A stretch of 64,000 bases of DNA, taken from contig NC_037253.1 of NCBI RefSeq assembly GCF_000002425.4, positions 19,725,602 to 19,789,601 of the forward strand. The letters are read 5' to 3'. The notes beneath the pieces were generated by a model. It was not told the DNA's origin. It saw only the letters and a list, made by a program, of their open reading frames with translations, and ran no database searches. This stretch comes from Physcomitrium patens. Taxonomy: Eukaryota > Streptophyta > Bryopsida > Funariales > Funariaceae. The translations under genes and the position numbers were made by a program. Positions within the stretch are counted from its first letter, which is position 1; each line of letters starts with the position of its first letter. Shown in pieces: positions 12,190 through 21,330 of the stretch.

Positions 12190-12615
12190 ATGGAAAACCA
12201 ATAACTAATGGATTCGATTGAAGAGCCTTTGTTTTTTGACTTGCCAGACAATACATTGCAATTGTCACAACCTTCAAGACGATACAATTGAGATGAAGAT
12301 CCTCAAGAACGACATGTTTTTCTTCAAATAGATGGCAAGATACAACGCGTTTGGTATCATGACTTTAGAAGAGACCTCCGATGTTTGGTGATTTTATTAG
12401 AGGTAGGAATAACTCCTGATAGTGCTTCAAATATTTTATTTGAAAGAAGTTATGAAAGCTTGAAGAATGATCAAATAATAGGATGGTCTTCTCATCCTAG
12501 TATGAGATACTATCGATAGTGTAGAGGCCCTATCAACCATCTTTGAAAAGAATAAAGATCTGAGTATGTGGCAAATATAATTTTTCGCATCATAGATTTA
12601 CTCAACATATGATGA
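12190..12615 (+). pseudogene. Chromovirus B accessory ORF3
   Basis: An open stretch after pol, from ATG 12190, with only a few stops. It encodes a protein of roughly 140 residues containing RVWYHDFRRDLRCLVILL (about 12350-12403) and a C-terminal segment ending GPINHL and SEYVANI. The C-terminal part aligns with ORF3 of C1, where the same region reads GLMNHLPREQQLEFIA. I recognise no known domain. A pyrimidine tract ending in TAG (about 12140-12162) precedes the start and could be a splice acceptor. Confidence 0.6.
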
Positions 12616-12656
12616 TCGCTCCTCATTGAACTCATCTCTAGAAGGGAGGAAGGTAA

Positions 12657-13085
12657 TGTCACGGAGATGTACATATAAGCTAGTAATTACTTGTATAAAT
12701 ACATAGAAGTGAATAGAAGTAGATAATAGTAAATTAATTCTATAATATCTTCTATAGAAGCTTTTTAAAAGCTTCATAGATGTTACTTTAACTTTATAGG
12801 TATCTATAATTAACTTTTTAGATTAAAAAAGTTGTCAAAAAGTTGGCCATATGCCACACATGTTAGATAGTATATATAGAGATAAGACTAAAGCCCTATT
12901 TACTCTTGTCAACTCCTTTCTTGCTTCTAGTCTAATTTCAAGAGTCTCAAGTTTCCTTGTCTTTTGACAATAAGCCATTCTAGTTTTTTTTTAATATACG
13001 TACTTCTTTATTTCTATTTTATTACTCTTTCTTTGACATGGATTTCATTGGTTTATGCATCATCTTTTAGTTCATGTCCTTGATA
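12657..13085 (+). repeat. 3' LTR of chromovirus B
   Basis: 429 bp, preceded by the purine tract AGAAGGGAGGAAGGTAA (12640-12656). It lacks about 125 bp present in the 5' LTR. TTAG repeats flank the lost block, suggesting a microhomology deletion. Confidence 0.8.
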
Positions 13086-13754
13086 ATAAGTGGTTGTAGG
13101 ATGATGATGGGAAATAAAGAATACTCTCTCACATTTAATGTGATTCACATGCATCCTATCAAAAATTCATATCCATTGCTTTTAAAAAGACCTTGGTTAA
13201 GGGTAACTAATGTAAAAATTGATTAAAAAGGTGAAAAGCCCCATATCATCTATGAGCCACCAAAAAACTTGACTAAAATCCTTATTCAATCCCAAGGATT
13301 TGCTTTAGCCAAAATTTTATCTCATTCTTTGGAAGATGAGATTTTAAGTCCTCAACGACAAAAAAGATTTAAAAAAAAAGTTAGATTTACTGATTTGGTA
13401 GCAAAGGAGGCGATTCATTCAAGTATGGTTCAACCAACTCTATTAGGATGTATGGACCTTGGATTATATGATTGGAAAGACGATAGAGAATTTATACAAT
13501 AGTTGAATGATCACCTAAGTTCAAGTGTAGACAAAGTTGTGAATATAAATTTTATAGAGAATTTTGTCACTTATCAACATGATGATTTAGAAGGAGATTT
13601 AACAATCCTAGTTGATGATATAAAATTTGAAGATATCTTTGGGGTGAACTTTGATAGTACTCAAGTTTACGAGTTGGATGACTTAATAGAGGAAAACAAC
13701 CTTACTCCATCCTTACAATTTAAACAAACTTCTAGTAGTCTTAAGACTAGAAAT
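13086..13754 (+). pseudogene. Tat/Athila-like protease C-terminus and protease-RT linker
   Basis: This continues the gene cut at 7174. LTFNVIHMHPIKNSYPLLL (about 13130-13187) is the protease C-terminal half. The acidic open stretch at 13269-13754, including LGLYDWKDDREFIQ, is the linker to the reverse transcriptase. Stretches of 77 and 85 codons stay open, separated by one TAG at 13500. The copia element cuts in at 13754. It is not a separate host gene. Confidence 0.6.
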
Positions 13755-14092
13755 TGTTGAAGTAAGTCACTTAGTAAAAGGTATTACCTTAGGTAAGTTG
13801 TTAGTAGTCAAAAGAAGGCAAAAGAGTATAAAGAAGTTAATATGGTGGTATGTAGGATTTATAAGTGGCAGCTAGGATTTATAGGTGGCAGTTAGGTTAA
13901 GAAAGAACCTAGTGTTTAGTTGGATGAAGTAGAAATAGATGTAGTATTAATGGAAGTTGCCTCATTAGTTGGCAACGACCACTTATAAGTAAGAAGTGTT
14001 GGAAGTAAGAGTAATCTTACTCCATACTTCCTTTTTGTGTACAACCTTGCTGATGCTAAGTGTTGTGACTTCAAAGTACTTGTTCTTCAATA
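13755..14092 (+). repeat. 5' LTR of the copia element
   Basis: 338 bp starting TGTTGAAGTAAG. The 3' copy is 318 bp and lacks one unit of a short duplication (GGATTTATAAGTGGCAGCTA-like, about 13855-13893). Confidence 0.9.
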
Positions 14093-14108
14093 GGTTATGG
14101 ATCCACTC
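14093..14108 (+). promoter_or_regulatory. Primer binding site of the copia element (half-tRNA-iMet type)
   Basis: GGTTATGGATCCAC directly abuts the LTR. It matches the complement of the anticodon arm of plant initiator tRNA-Met (GGTTATGGGCCCAC) at 12 of 14 bases. Both mismatches are transitions. Drosophila copia and yeast Ty5 use the same internal tRNA region. Confidence 0.65.
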
Positions 14109-14659
14109 ACCTTTAATTGTGAGTTTTGAAGTTCTTTGAAGTCTTTGTTGGTGTTAAGAGTAGATCTTATGATTGTTGCTGATGTTAGGATTTGGTATCT
14201 TCTAAATCTCCTTTTAGTATCCAATTGTTGATATACTTATGCTCTTACTTGTTGTTAAGTGCATTCATAATCTTAGAGGTTTTTAGATACCTTAGATTGA
14301 TGTTTAAGGACACTTGTGTTGTGTTTCCTTACTGAATTTCATCATTGGTGCTCTAACTTTGTGCTTTTATGTATTAAGCTTCTTAAGACATCCACTTATT
14401 ATAATAAGATGTACTTTGTGAGATTAGAAGTATTTTGTAAAAGAAAAGAAGTAATTAAAGATAAGAAAAGCTTATTAAAGAGGTTATCAGACTTGTGAGA
14501 AGTCTTATAAGTAAAGTTGAGAGTGATTGAAGAGTGTAAATAATAGTTCACTCATTAAGAGGGCATTCTGGTTTTCTAAGGCAGCAACATCTTCTTGTTG
14601 ATTTTGAGAGTTCATTCTTCTCTTTACTTGATTTTCTTTGATACACCCATTTTTTAGAT
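14109..14659 (+). other. Leader of the copia element
   Basis: About 550 bp between the primer site and gag. A 60-codon ORF (14316-14498) shows no homology and is probably chance. No other feature seen. Confidence 0.5.
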
Positions 14660-15462
14660 ATGGCTGCAAGTGATGGTGAGGATTTGAAAGTAATTGAAAA
14701 GTTTAGGGGTGACAATTTTTACTATTGGAAGAAAAAAATGGAGCTCTTATTGGCTTCATTAGACCTTTGGAACATTGTTGATGAAAGTGAAAAACCTCCA
14801 AGTAACAATACTGATGTGAAGGTGAAGAAGGAGTACAAATGATGTGAAAGGAAGACTTTTGGCATGATTGCAATAAATCTTGATGATGCCAACTTTTCAC
14901 ATGTAATTGCTTGTACTAGAATCTTCCATTCTTTGCAACATCTATGAGAGTAGAAACCTTCTCAACATTCTATGGACAAGAAAGAAGTTCTTAACAATAA
15001 AGATGGAAGAAAGAGATGACCTTATGGCTCATGTCAACAAGATAAAAGCACTTGCAAATCAACTAGCAGTTGTTGATACACCAGTTGATGATAGAAAAAT
15101 TGTGTTGATATTATTTTTGAGCCTTTCCAAGTCCTACAACTACCTCATTGTGGCATTGGAGTCCATCAATATGAAAGAGCTTACTATGAACTATGTCACG
15201 TCAAGACTTGTCCATGAAGTAATCAAGAGAAAAAAAAAAAAGAGCATCAAAGTGAGGATTTGGTTCTATTTTCAAGACAAAGTAAAGGTAGTTTTTTTCA
15301 CCAATATGATAATTCAAAGAACAATATGAGAAATTATTATATTTATAGAAAACCAAGTCACTTTGCTAGAAATTGCTTCAAAGCCAAGAAAGGAAATAGA
15401 GAGAATGCAAACAATGCTTGTGATAATATTTGTGAAGATGACTATGCTTTCATGGCAAGTTA
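14660..15462 (+). pseudogene. Copia gag
   Basis: It starts with MAASDGEDLKVIEKFRGDNF and shows the copia-type capsid pattern FYYWKKKMELLL (UBN2 family) over about 14660-15230. A zinc knuckle follows near 15336-15385, read as YIYRKPSHFARNCFKAK. Two cysteines and a glycine of CxxCxxxGHxxxxC are lost. A stop at 14840 and frameshifts break it. Confidence 0.85.
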
Positions 15463-15483
15463 AAGAGCCTCTATAGCTGCAAT

Positions 15484-15760
15484 GTCTAAGTGGATTATAG
15501 ATTCACGTGCTACTAAGCACATGACACCATATAAGTATTTATTTGATACTTATGAGGAAATTCCAAGAACCAAAGTTTGGTTGGGAGACAATGGCATGGT
15601 ACAATCCATTGGAATTAGTTCAATTGTTGTGGAGATCGATGTGAAGGACCAAATCAAGAGGATCAGATTGAAGGAAGTCTTACATGTACCAAAGATGAAA
15701 AAGAACCTCTTTTTGGTGAACAAACTTGTATCACATGATTGTAAGGTTTAATTTGACATG
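15484..15760 (+). pseudogene. Copia protease
   Basis: WIIDSRATKHMT (about 15493-15528) is the copia DSGAT active site with glycine changed to arginine. LHVPKMKKNLFLVNKLV near the end is the typical copia protease C-terminus. It is open for 89 codons, but the active site is damaged. Confidence 0.88.
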
Positions 15761-17165
15761 AATAGATGCTTTGTAAAGACAATGGATAGACAACATGTTG
15801 CCAAAGGCCTTAGAGATGAAAATCTCTACTTCATCAATTGTAAGAAGGTGAATGGAGTTGAAGTGGCTGCATTTACTGATTTTCCACAAGACCAAGACAA
15901 GTTTGAAATCTAGCATCAACGACTTGGTCATTTGAATGCCAAATGCATGAAAGAGATTCAATCCATAGTAAGTGGCTTGGATCTTGGTCATTTCAGCCAC
16001 AATGCCATGACACTTGCTTTTGAAGATTGTATACAAGACAAACAACAAAGGAGTTCATTTCCAAATGGAGTTGTAAGACGTGCAACCAAATTATTAGAGA
16101 TTATACATTCTGGTGTTTGTGGACCAATGAAGACACCATCAATTAAAAGAGCAAGGTACTTTGTCACATTCATTGATAATTTTTCAAGAAAAGTGTGGAT
16201 TTACATCATAAAAGCTAAGAGTGAGTATTTTTCAAGGTTTAAGGAGTTTAAAGCTCTTGTAAAAAAATAATGTGAATGCAAGATCAAAGTATTATGCATG
16301 GACAATGGAGGTGAATACACGTCAAAGTATTTTGATGAATTCTTGAAGATTCAAGGTATTATAAGACAAACCTCTATTCTTTACACTCCACAACAAAATG
16401 GAGTTGCTGAAAGAGTAAATCGTACCATTGTAGAGATGGCAAGGAGTATTGTTCATGCAAAATACCTTGGGCATGAGTATTGGACTGAAGCCATGGTTAC
16501 TTCAGTCTACATAAGGAATAGGTGCCCTATAAGTGCACTCACATCAATGACTCTATAAGAAGCTTGGAGTGGCAAGAAACCTTGTATTTCACACATGAAG
16601 ATCTTTAGATGCATTGCTTATGCAAAGATATTAGATTGCATGAGGTCCAAACTTGATGCAAAGAGTACAAAATGTGTATTTGTTGGATATTATGAAGGTA
16701 CAAAGGTATATATGCTAATGTGTTTAAAAACCAAGAAGATCATCAAAAGTCATGATGTTGACTTTTTGGAGCATAAGAGTGATTTTGAGTACTTGGAGAA
16801 GTGTTCAAGTAGGAGTAATGGTGTGTTTGTAGACACATCATTAATTTCAACAAAGAAAGAAGAAGAAGAAGAAGAAGAAGAAGAAGAAGAAGATGATGGT
16901 GACAATGAAGATGGAAGAAATGTAAATCAAGGTGAAGTGCCAAAGAAGGTAGACCATAGTGTACCTTCGATTGTTAGAACCAGCAATGAATACAATGAAG
17001 ATATTGATGATAATGATGATGATGAGAAGTTTCAACCTTTAAGTGAGAAAAGACAAGGTTTAAGGAAGAAGAAGCTTGGAAGAGAGGATGAAGTGGAAGA
17101 AGATGTAGCCTCTCCAAATGAAAGAAGATATCCTTTGAGAGAAAGAAAACCACGTGGTGAATAGT
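15761..17165 (+). pseudogene. Copia integrase
   Basis: The pre-integrase zinc domain (HQRLGHLN, about 15914-15937) has lost part of its CxxC. The catalytic core includes FVTFIDNFSRKVWIY (about 16160-16205), the DNGGEYTSKYFDEF block (about 16301-16342) and QQNGVAERVNRTI with its glutamate (about 16391-16430). The C-terminal region has a run of 11 glutamates from a (GAA)n microsatellite (about 16856-16891) and ends RRYPLRERK before the reverse transcriptase. Stops lie near 16268 and 16556. Confidence 0.9.
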
Positions 17166-17785
17166 GGAAGGAACACATATTTCCTCAAGTAAGTAAAAAA
17201 AATATGTCAATATTGCTCTTCCTGCTGATCCATTAAGTTTGTCTGATGTAATGAAGTCCATGAATGCTATGGAAAAAGAATACAAATCACTCATGGACAA
17301 TGAAACATAGAAATTGAGTCAACTTCCACCAAATCAATCTTCAATTGGTTGTAAGTGGGTGTTTAGAACCAAAAGGAATGCAATGGATAATATTGTGAGA
17401 TATAAGGCTAGATTGGTTGCCAAAGGCTACTCATAAGTTGCTGATATTGATTTTAATGAGATATTTGCTCCTGTGGCCAAATTCACCACCATTAGAAGCA
17501 TTGTAGCCATTAGAGCAGTAATGGACTTAGAGATGCATCAAATAGATGTAAAGATGGCATTCTTGAATGAAAGCTTAAAAGAAGATATCTACATGGATTA
17601 ACTTCAAGGATTTGTACAAGAAGGCAATCAACTTCTTGTTTGTAAGTTGAGGAAATCTTTGTATGGACTAAAGCAATCTCCAAGGACATAGTACCAACGC
17701 ATTGATACTTTCTTTGTAACTAAAGGATTTATAAGGAGTGAGGCTAATCATTCCTCATATGTAATGCAATCAAATGAATTCATAT
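17166..17785 (+). pseudogene. Copia reverse transcriptase, first half
   Basis: It carries GCKWVFRTKRN, RYKARLVAKGYS, FAPVAKFTTIRSIVAI, HQIDVKMAFLNESLKEDIYM and CKLRKSLYGLKQSPR. TGG and CAA codons have become stops, for example after DNET and GYS. The gene is cut at 17785 by chromovirus C1 and continues at 23676 in the same frame. Confidence 0.93.
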
Positions 17786-17805
17786 TGTTAGGGACATAGT
17801 CCTTA

Positions 17806-17871
17806 GAACCTTCTAGAGACAAGTTTTTAGAATCTTCTAGAAGCAAGTCTCTAGAACCTTCCAGAAACTTC
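17806..17871 (+). promoter_or_regulatory. Heat-shock element cluster in the C1 U3
   Basis: Three inverted-repeat arrays of the GAAnnTTC type. 17854-17871 is GAACCTTCCAGAAACTTC, four perfect alternating units. 17830-17842 is GAATCTTCTAGAA, three units. 17806-17813 is GAACCTTC followed by GAG. They lie about 45-110 bp before the predicted transcript start. Such arrays bind heat-shock factors. The 3' LTR keeps all three with sequence changes that preserve the units. Confidence 0.75.
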
Positions 17872-17914
17872 CTAAATAGGAGTATATATTGGAATCGAGG
17901 CTGAACAGTTCTTC

Positions 17915-17925
17915 AGTCTCGACAA
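17915..17925 (+). promoter_or_regulatory. Predicted transcript 5' end (R start) of C1
   Basis: AGTCTCGACAA starts 32 bases after the TATA box start. It is the exact reverse complement of the 11 bases at 18055-18065. The same offset is seen in C2. Confidence 0.75.
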
Positions 17926-18054
17926 CACATCTCTTGGAGCTCTAGCTCACTTCTCTGGTGTTGTTCTTGTATTCATCTGATTAATCTAGTTCTTGCTAGT
18001 TCTTCTTGAACTTCTTGTTAGATCTCGAGTCTATATTTCTGTATCCGTGACAAT

Positions 18055-18065
18055 TTGTCGAGACT
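18055..18065 (+). promoter_or_regulatory. Self-primer binding site of C1
   Basis: TTGTCGAGACT begins 2 bases after the 5' LTR end. It pairs 11 of 11 with the predicted RNA 5' end, the arrangement known from fission yeast Tf1. A tRNA-iMet-like TATCAGATC lies at 18080-18088, too far from the LTR for a normal tRNA site. Confidence 0.7.
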
Positions 18066-18332
18066 TCACTCACCTCAGATATCAGATCTAGTTTCTTCCT
18101 CATTAGAGTGTGGATTATCCCTCTGCTTGGAAGTATACCAGCATTTTAGAGGTTGCGAATTACCCTCCTCTAAACTGATACTTCTTTTGTTACAATATTG
18201 GAGTCTTATTCTTCTTGGAGAGAGTGAATTACTCCTTTTTTTGAAGCTCTTAAGGCATTTTAGAGGATGTGGAGTACCCTCCTCTAAACCAATATTGTCT
18301 TCTTGTATAGTCATTTCTGTCCTTTTCTTAGA

Positions 18333-19380
18333 ATGGCCGGAGGCCAAGACATTAATATGACAAAAAGTTCGGAGTCCAAGTTGGATGCTATCATGAATGC
18401 CCTCGCTATGTTATCGCAAAGAACTGCAAAGATTGAAGGAGTCGTGGCAAGGCTTCATAATGATGGAGCATCTGGGATGGCACAATCTAGGTTGCACCAG
18501 TCTCAAACTTCTGCACTTGGAGAAGCAACTTTGCCTCAAGTTCGACAAGCACCATTGGTTCTACAACATAAGGAGCCCCAAGTTAGCCTTCCCGACAAGT
18601 TTGATGGTACGCGTTCCAAGTTTCGAGGATTCATCAATCAAATCAGGTTGATAACAGTTTTATAGCCCAAACGCTATCCAACGGAGAAGTCACGTGTTCG
18701 GCTTATTGGAACCTTACTTACAGGGCAAGCTCTATCATGGTTTACTCCTTTGTTTGAGAAACGACCGTCTATACTAAACAACTTTGAAATCTTTTTGGAG
18801 GCATTTGTAGAAGCATTTGGTGAACACGACAAGGTTCGATGGGCTACAACAAAGATCCGGTCACTACGACAAGGGATGCGCTCTACATCAGTCTATGCAT
18901 CGGACTTCAAGCAATTAGCATGCAACATCAATTAGGATGAAGAAGCATTGATGAGTCAATTCTATTGGGATTTAAGGGACGATGTGAAGGATTTGCTGTT
19001 AACTCTTCCTAATCTGCAAACGCTCAACAAAGCTATTAGCCAAGCTGTGAAGTGTGATAACTGCCTATTTCAACGTCGCCAAGACCAACGTTCAAGACAA
19101 CATATGGTTCGCTACGTCCCAACTATGTCGACAAGCAGCGTGAATTTACATTCAAAGGTAGAAGACATGCAAATTGATGCGGTATGTGTCAAATCTCTTA
19201 CTCTAAAAGAAAAAAAAGTAGCGTATGGAGGAAGGTCTATGCTTGTATTGCGATGAAGAAGGCCACAAACTTGGAAACTACCCCAAGAAGCAAAATCGAT
19301 GTATTGTCAAGACTAGGGGTGCATTTGTTCAGGAAAACGAGGATGCCCAGCCACAATAGGAACCATGCGGCTGGATAGTG
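18333..19380 (+). pseudogene. C1 gag
   Basis: It starts at ATG 18333 (MAGGQDINMTKSSESKLDA). An N-terminal region with coiled-coil-like spacing (ALAMLSQRTAKIEGVVARL) comes first. The capsid follows (about 18590-19060) with DKFDGTRSKFRGFINQIRL, LSWFTPLFEKR and KIRSLRQGM. The zinc knuckle CLYCDEEGHKLGNYPKK lies at about 19238-19290, with its last cysteine changed to tyrosine. It is out of frame with the capsid because of an A8 run at 19210-19217 that C2 shares. In-frame TAG at 18663 and 18934 replace CAG and TGG (C2 keeps TGG at the second site). Confidence 0.88.
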
Positions 19381-19990
19381 AAATATCGCAACAACAACCA
19401 AGTTCCTTTCTTTCTGCTCAACTTGCCTTTTGCTTTATAATCCCTTTGCTTATTAGCCCTCAGAAACTGAGAACGTGAGCATTATTAGATTTAGGAGCAT
19501 TTGCTTGTTTCTTAGACAAAGAATTTACAAAGCATCATAAGATTCCTTTAGTACAAAAATCCAAACATGTTCACGTTGAGGTCATAGATGGGCGACCTTT
19601 ATTGTGTGGTAGTGTCACCTACGAATCAGAACCTATAGAAGTGATGTTTAAGGACCATAGTAGTCATATTATTTTCAATATTATTAGAACTCCATCAAAT
19701 CCTGTTATTCTTGGTCTTTCCTAGTTGGAAAAGCATAACCCATCTATAGATTGGAGGTTGCGGAAGATGACCTTTCCCACAAAACTACCCAAGAGTAAGC
19801 CTAGTCAAAAATCCTGAATAAAAAAATCCTTATTCATTGGAGCAAGAGCGTTTATAAGATCATCCAAGGAAGGTATACCGTTTGTCATTTATGCGGCTCC
19901 AACTACCAAGGAGAAGATCTCGACAGCAAGTATACCTGAGCAATATAAGGATTTTAAAGACGTGTTTCAAAAGAAGAATGCCGACATATT
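19381..19990 (+). pseudogene. C1 protease
   Basis: DLGAFACFLDKEF (about 19482-19522) is the active-site loop; the aspartate is kept and the serine is now leucine. VEVIDGRPL and SNPVILGLS are conserved with the other copies. A TAG at 19723 replaces the tryptophan seen in C2. Confidence 0.82.
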
Positions 19991-21330
19991 ATTGGAACAT
20001 CGACCATATGATTGCGCCATAGACTTATAGGAAAGAGCACAACCGCCTTTTGGCCCAATCTACAATCTATCGCAGACAGAGTTAGCAGAGTTGCGAAAGT
20101 ACATCAATGAGAATCTAGCCAAGAACTTCATCCATCATTCAAAATCGTCAACTGGAGCACCCATCTTATTTGTGAAGAAGAAAGATGGCTCGTTGCGGAT
20201 GTGCATGGACTATCGAGGCCTCAACAAGGTAACAAAGAAGAATCGTTATCCATTATCCTTCATTTCTGGTCTCTTAGAACAACATGGATGTACAAGGATC
20301 TTTACAAAAATTGATCTAAGAGGAGCTTACAACCTCGTACGAATGAAAGAAGGAGATGAGTGGAAGAGAGCGTTCCGTACAAGGTATGGCCATTTTGAGT
20401 ATAATGTCATGCCCTTTGGTCTTACCAATGCTCCAGCGATCTTTCAACATATGATGAATGACATTTTTCAAGAGCACCTTGACGATTTTGTTGTCATCTA
20501 TTTGGATGATATTCTAATATTCTCCAAAAACGAAGAAGAGCATGAAAAGCACGTTCGTTTGGTCTTGAAAAAACTACGCGAGCGAAGACTATATGCCAAG
20601 TTAGAAAAGTGTTAATTTCACCAAATAGAGATGGAGTTTTTGGGATTCGTTGTGACTATTGAAGGCTTGAAGATGGACCCCAAGAAGGTGGAAGCAATCG
20701 TGTCCTGGGAGGTTCCGAAGACGTTTAGAGACGTACAATGCTTTCTTGGTTTTGCTAACTTCTATCGGATCTTCATCAAGAATTACTCTCAAGTTGCTGC
20801 TCCTCTCACTCGGTTGACATGCAAGGATAAGCTGGAATGGGGACCTCTAGCGGAGAAGGCGTTTCAAGACCTGAAGATTGCATTTATTACGGCTCCAATC
20901 TTGATACATCTAGACTTTATAAAGGTCTTTTATTTAGAAATTTATGCTTCGGATTTTGCTTTGGAAGCTGTACATTCACAAATGGGAAAAGACAAGAAGC
21001 TCCATCTGATTACATTCTATTCTTGAAAGTTCTCTGCTGCTGAAATCAATTATGAGATCTACGATAAGGAATTTCTTGCTATAGTGGATTCTTTCCAAGA
21101 ATGGCATCACTTTCTTGAAGGAGCTGCACATCCAGTGACCATATACACAGATCACAAGAATTTGGAATATTTCATGTCGGCTCGAGTTCTAAATCGACGT
21201 CAAGCTCGGTGGAATATGTCGCTATCTAGGTTCAATTTTGTTATCACTTATCAACCTGGAAAGGACCAAGGACTATCTGATGCCTTATCGAGGAGATCGT
21301 ATCTTATACCAAAGGTTGGAGAAGGAGCGT
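19991..21330 (+). pseudogene. C1 reverse transcriptase and RNase H
   Basis: The RT is open from 20031 to 20615. It contains [58 protein letters not shown] and an intact [15 protein letters not shown] (YLDD at about 20500-20511). After one stop at 20613 the connection domain (20631-21026) keeps FLGFANFYRIFIKNYS. RNase H (about 20940-21300) has IYASDFALEAV, EINYEIYDKEFLAIVDSFQEW, TDHKNLEYF and a C-terminal LSDALSRRS. Only a few stops separate it from an intact enzyme. It would copy genomic RNA into DNA inside the particle. Confidence 0.92.

Larger units (their letters stand above)
7175..13085 (+). mobile_element. Chromovirus B (self-primed Ty3/gypsy family)
   Basis: A full-length but dead element. 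It has LTRs at 7175-7728 and 12657-13085, gag, protease, reverse transcriptase, RNase H, integrase, chromodomain and ORF3. Five-base flanks are ATAAA (7170-7174) and ATAAG (13086-13090), a target duplication differing by one transition. It lies in the protease gene of the surrounding element. Families A, D1 and D2 are close relatives. Confidence 0.85.
17786..18052 (+). repeat. 5' LTR of chromovirus C1
   Basis: 267 bp from TGTTAGGGAC to CCGTGACA. TATATATT (17883-17890) is the TATA box. The 3' LTR carries an extra block of about 28 bp just upstream of the TATA box. Confidence 0.92.

Noticed and set aside
13269-13760. Two adjacent ORFs that look like a small host gene
   Set aside because: They continue the Tat/Athila-like protease-RT linker across the nested insertions; the frame context fits the pol gene.
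16743-17300. Minus-strand ORFs with poly-leucine, poly-phenylalanine or poly-isoleucine runs
   Set aside because: Shadows of the (GAA)n/(GAT)n-rich acidic region of the copia integrase on the plus strand.
19205-19240. Programmed frameshift at the A8 run
   Set aside because: The needed shift is +1 and the new frame begins with a stop in both copies; a simple shared indel explains it better.
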